Positions 62,471 to 64,000 of a stretch of 64,000 bases of DNA are shown here, piece by piece. The DNA comes from Actinoplanes regularis (GTDB lineage: Bacteria > Actinomycetota > Actinomycetes > Mycobacteriales > Micromonosporaceae), in contig NZ_FZNR01000002.1 in assembly GCF_900188005.1 (NCBI RefSeq), forward strand, positions 744,001 to 808,000. Direction: 5' to 3'. A program made the translations under genes and the position numbers. Under the pieces are notes generated by a model. That model had not been told where the DNA came from. It worked only from the letters and a program-made list of their open reading frames with translations, and made no database searches. Every line of letters starts with the position of its first letter. Within the stretch, counting starts at the first letter, position 1.

Positions 62471-62763
62471 ACCCGGAGTTCCTGACAAGGTGGTTCACCC
62501 CGATTCTCGTTGTCGGCGCACTCTGGGAGCGACCGCGAAACGCCCATGTGGACTCGAAGGTAGCCAAGGTCGGCTGTCGCGGCCACCCCGCTCTGTACGC
62601 CATGGACTCCTGCCATCACGTACACCCCTCGAGCGAAAACGGTTCGAACCCGTTCGGGGAAGGGGGCGTACTCTCTAGCGTCCCCCGCCTGGTGTCCTGT
62701 CGTACTAACCTTCGGGGACCGGCTCGGGGACCGCATGAGTGGCCACAACTCGGGGGAGGCGTG
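62471..62763. other. Divergent intergenic region between two ESX cargo operons
   Basis: About 290 bases hold the promoters for the leftward WXG100 operon and the rightward 348-residue gene. A 10-bp palindrome GGTTCGAACC is at 62641-62650, followed by CGTTCGGGG, and could be an operator. GGGGGAGG at 62752-62759 is the ribosome site of the rightward gene. No further gene is supported. Confidence 0.5.
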
Positions 62764-63810
62764 ATGAGCGACAACGGCAATCCGTACCCGGAACAGACCG
62801 CGACGAACGCGCGGGCCCCGTGGCTCGACGGCGGTCCGCCGCTGGACGTCAAGCTGGAGGGCCTCCGCAAGTACGCCAAGCACATGTCCGACCAGCAGGT
62901 GGACCTCGTGACCCGTGGTACCCATCTGGGCCGGCTGACCCAGATGCCGATGGACGCCTGGAGCTCCGACGTCCTCGGCGAGGCGGCCGCGGTGAAGGCG
63001 CAGGTGCTGGCGAACGCCTCGGAGCTCTTCGCCTACCTCGAGATGCTCGGCAAGACCCTGCACAACGTCGGCAGCGCGGCGCAGACCATCGCCGACAGCT
63101 ACGGGACCGGCGACGCGATGTCGGCCGCCTCCCTCAACGACGTGCTGTTCGCCTTCGGCGACAAGTCGGTGCCGCGCCCGTCCGGGCTGCCGAAGGGCCT
63201 CGGCGAGACGTACTGGGACCAGCAGGCCAACGCGAAGGCCGCGCCGCTCGACGCCGCCAGTGGACTGTGGACCGATGGCGAGACCAGGCAGGTCAGCCCG
63301 ATCCAGACAGTGCAGACCTCGTTCGGGCCGAACGGCGAGAAGCGCGAGGTTCGGATCACAAACGTCCCGGGTGGTGGCGGCACGATCACCACCACCACGG
63401 TGTACGACGCCAAGGGTCACGTCGTCACCACCTCCTCGAGCCGGGTGACCACCTACTTCAACGGCGACACCCAGACCACCACCGAGGAGTCGTACGACGC
63501 CAAGGGCAACAAGACCGGCTCGACCAGGACGACGACCACGTACACGTCGTCCGGTGAAGTCGGTCATGAGGTGACCGAGACCAGGGACGCCAAGGACGTC
63601 ACCACCAACCGGAAGACGACCGACCTCGACGAGGGCAGCAAGGTCGTCACCGAGACGTCGGAGAAGAGCGTCAAGGACAAGGACGGCGACGGCACCCACT
63701 TCGAGCCGACCGACAGGGTCACCGTCGGCCGGCAGACCGAGGGCCAGGAGGGCGTGTCCGACACGATCGCCGGCAAGTACGACCCGTACCGAGACGAGGT
63801 GCCGGGCTAG
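62764..63810 (+). CDS. ESX-linked protein with helical N-terminus and YD-like repeats (348 aa)
   Basis: The ATG at 62764 (GTG one codon earlier) has GGGGGAGG just upstream. Residues 25-125 are long helices (LDVKLEGLRKYAKHMSDQQ, ANASELFAYLEMLGKTLHN) of the WXG100/PE-like secreted type. Residues 195-300 are beta repeats rich in Thr with YDAKGHVVTT and YDAKGNKTGS, typical of RHS/YD repeats. The C-terminus ends VSDTIAGKYDPYRDEVPG. It lies divergent to the WXG100 operon and directly before another small-protein gene. It is probably a secreted, surface-exposed effector or carrier; no toxin domain is seen. Confidence 0.75.
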   Translation: MSDNGNPYPEQTATNARAPWLDGGPPLDVKLEGLRKYAKHMSDQQVDLVTRGTHLGRLTQMPMDAWSSDVLGEAAAVKAQVLANASELFAYLEMLGKTLHNVGSAAQTIADSYGTGDAMSAASLNDVLFAFGDKSVPRPSGLPKGLGETYWDQQANAKAAPLDAASGLWTDGETRQVSPIQTVQTSFGPNGEKREVRITNVPGGGGTITTTTVYDAKGHVVTTSSSRVTTYFNGDTQTTTEESYDAKGNKTGSTRTTTTYTSSGEVGHEVTETRDAKDVTTNRKTTDLDEGSKVVTETSEKSVKDKDGDGTHFEPTDRVTVGRQTEGQEGVSDTIAGKYDPYRDEVPG

Positions 63811-64000
63811 ATGGCGAACTACTTCGGCTTCGAGGCCGACAAGAACTACGGGTACAGCCAGTACAGCGGGTACACGCACTACAAGTCGCACCCGGGCGCC
63901 AACGTGCCGTTCACGTCGGCGCCCGGCGAGGGCAACTCGCTGACCATCGACGACGTCAATCGCAAGATCAAGAACATGCATCCGGAGGACATCGCCGCCC
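63811..64000 (+). CDS. Hypothetical protein, partial at window edge
   Basis: The ATG at 63811 follows the preceding stop with no gap. The 63 visible codons read MANYFGFEADKNYGYSQYSG and continue with YTHYKSHPGANVPF and LTIDDVNRKIKNMHPEDIAA. The start is Tyr-rich; a helix follows. The abutting start means it is coupled to the 348-residue ESX-linked gene, and the helix at the edge could open a WXG100/LXG-type domain. Nothing more can be said without the rest. Confidence 0.75.
   Translation, partial: MANYFGFEADKNYGYSQYSGYTHYKSHPGANVPFTSAPGEGNSLTIDDVNRKIKNMHPEDIAA

Noticed and set aside
62641..62650. GGTTCGAACC as part of a tRNA gene (T-loop-like)
   Set aside because: No acceptor, D or anticodon stem could be folded around it; it is a simple palindrome in a divergent promoter region.

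Overview
The window is high-GC actinobacterial chromosome. Third codon positions are almost always G or C, GTG starts are common and gene ends often overlap. A complete ESX (type VII secretion) core, lipoyl and cobalamin genes, a LAL-type regulator and a DUF4191 gene next to lipA all suggest an Actinomycetota member, most likely Micromonosporaceae (Actinoplanes-like). That placement is inferred from gene content, not from a database search. No rRNA, tRNA, CRISPR array or insertion sequence was seen.

Positions 1-31,900 are mainly housekeeping. An ABC-2 exporter operon is cut by the left edge. Next come a 2,103-residue low-complexity protein ending in WG repeats, an aldo/keto reductase, a site-2 protease operon, and a cobalamin nucleotide-loop pair (a CobU-CobT fusion followed by cobS). 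The lipoic acid/2-oxoacid section follows: gcvT, pepA, lpdA, sucB, an SDR gene, a membrane protein, lipB and lipA. Between lipB and lipA lie two leftward genes, a propeller protein and an archaeal-type aspartyl-tRNA synthetase. The synthetase leader is a recognisable T-box riboswitch with a GAC (Asp) specifier. A 997-residue LAL regulator follows; its 3' end is the last copy of a 47-bp imperfect tandem repeat. DUF4191 closes this part.

Positions 31,900-48,000 hold the ESX machine. It comprises a pseudokinase-like membrane protein, an EccA-like AAA+ ATPase whose N-terminus is a beta-helix, eccE and an accessory gene, then eccC, eccD and eccB. A mycosin homologue has lost its whole Asp-His-Ser triad, and a lipoprotein gene follows. 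A small TetR/YciI operon with a perfect 18-bp inverted-repeat operator sits between eccE and eccC.

Positions 48,000-64,000 look like the cargo locus. A leftward operon encodes two WXG100-like proteins, a YbaB-family protein, a small helical protein, a giant polymorphic-toxin-type ORF ending in an ADP-ribosyltransferase module, and four further genes that include SUKH and SseB domains. The giant ORF appears to be composite. Near 53.7-54.0 kb the coding signal leaves its frame and an 85-codon EF-Tu-domain-2-like gene with its own ribosome binding site lies in another frame. The ART module downstream has no start codon of its own, as expected for an exchangeable toxin tip. A divergent operon at the right edge encodes another likely ESX-linked protein with RHS/YD-like repeats.
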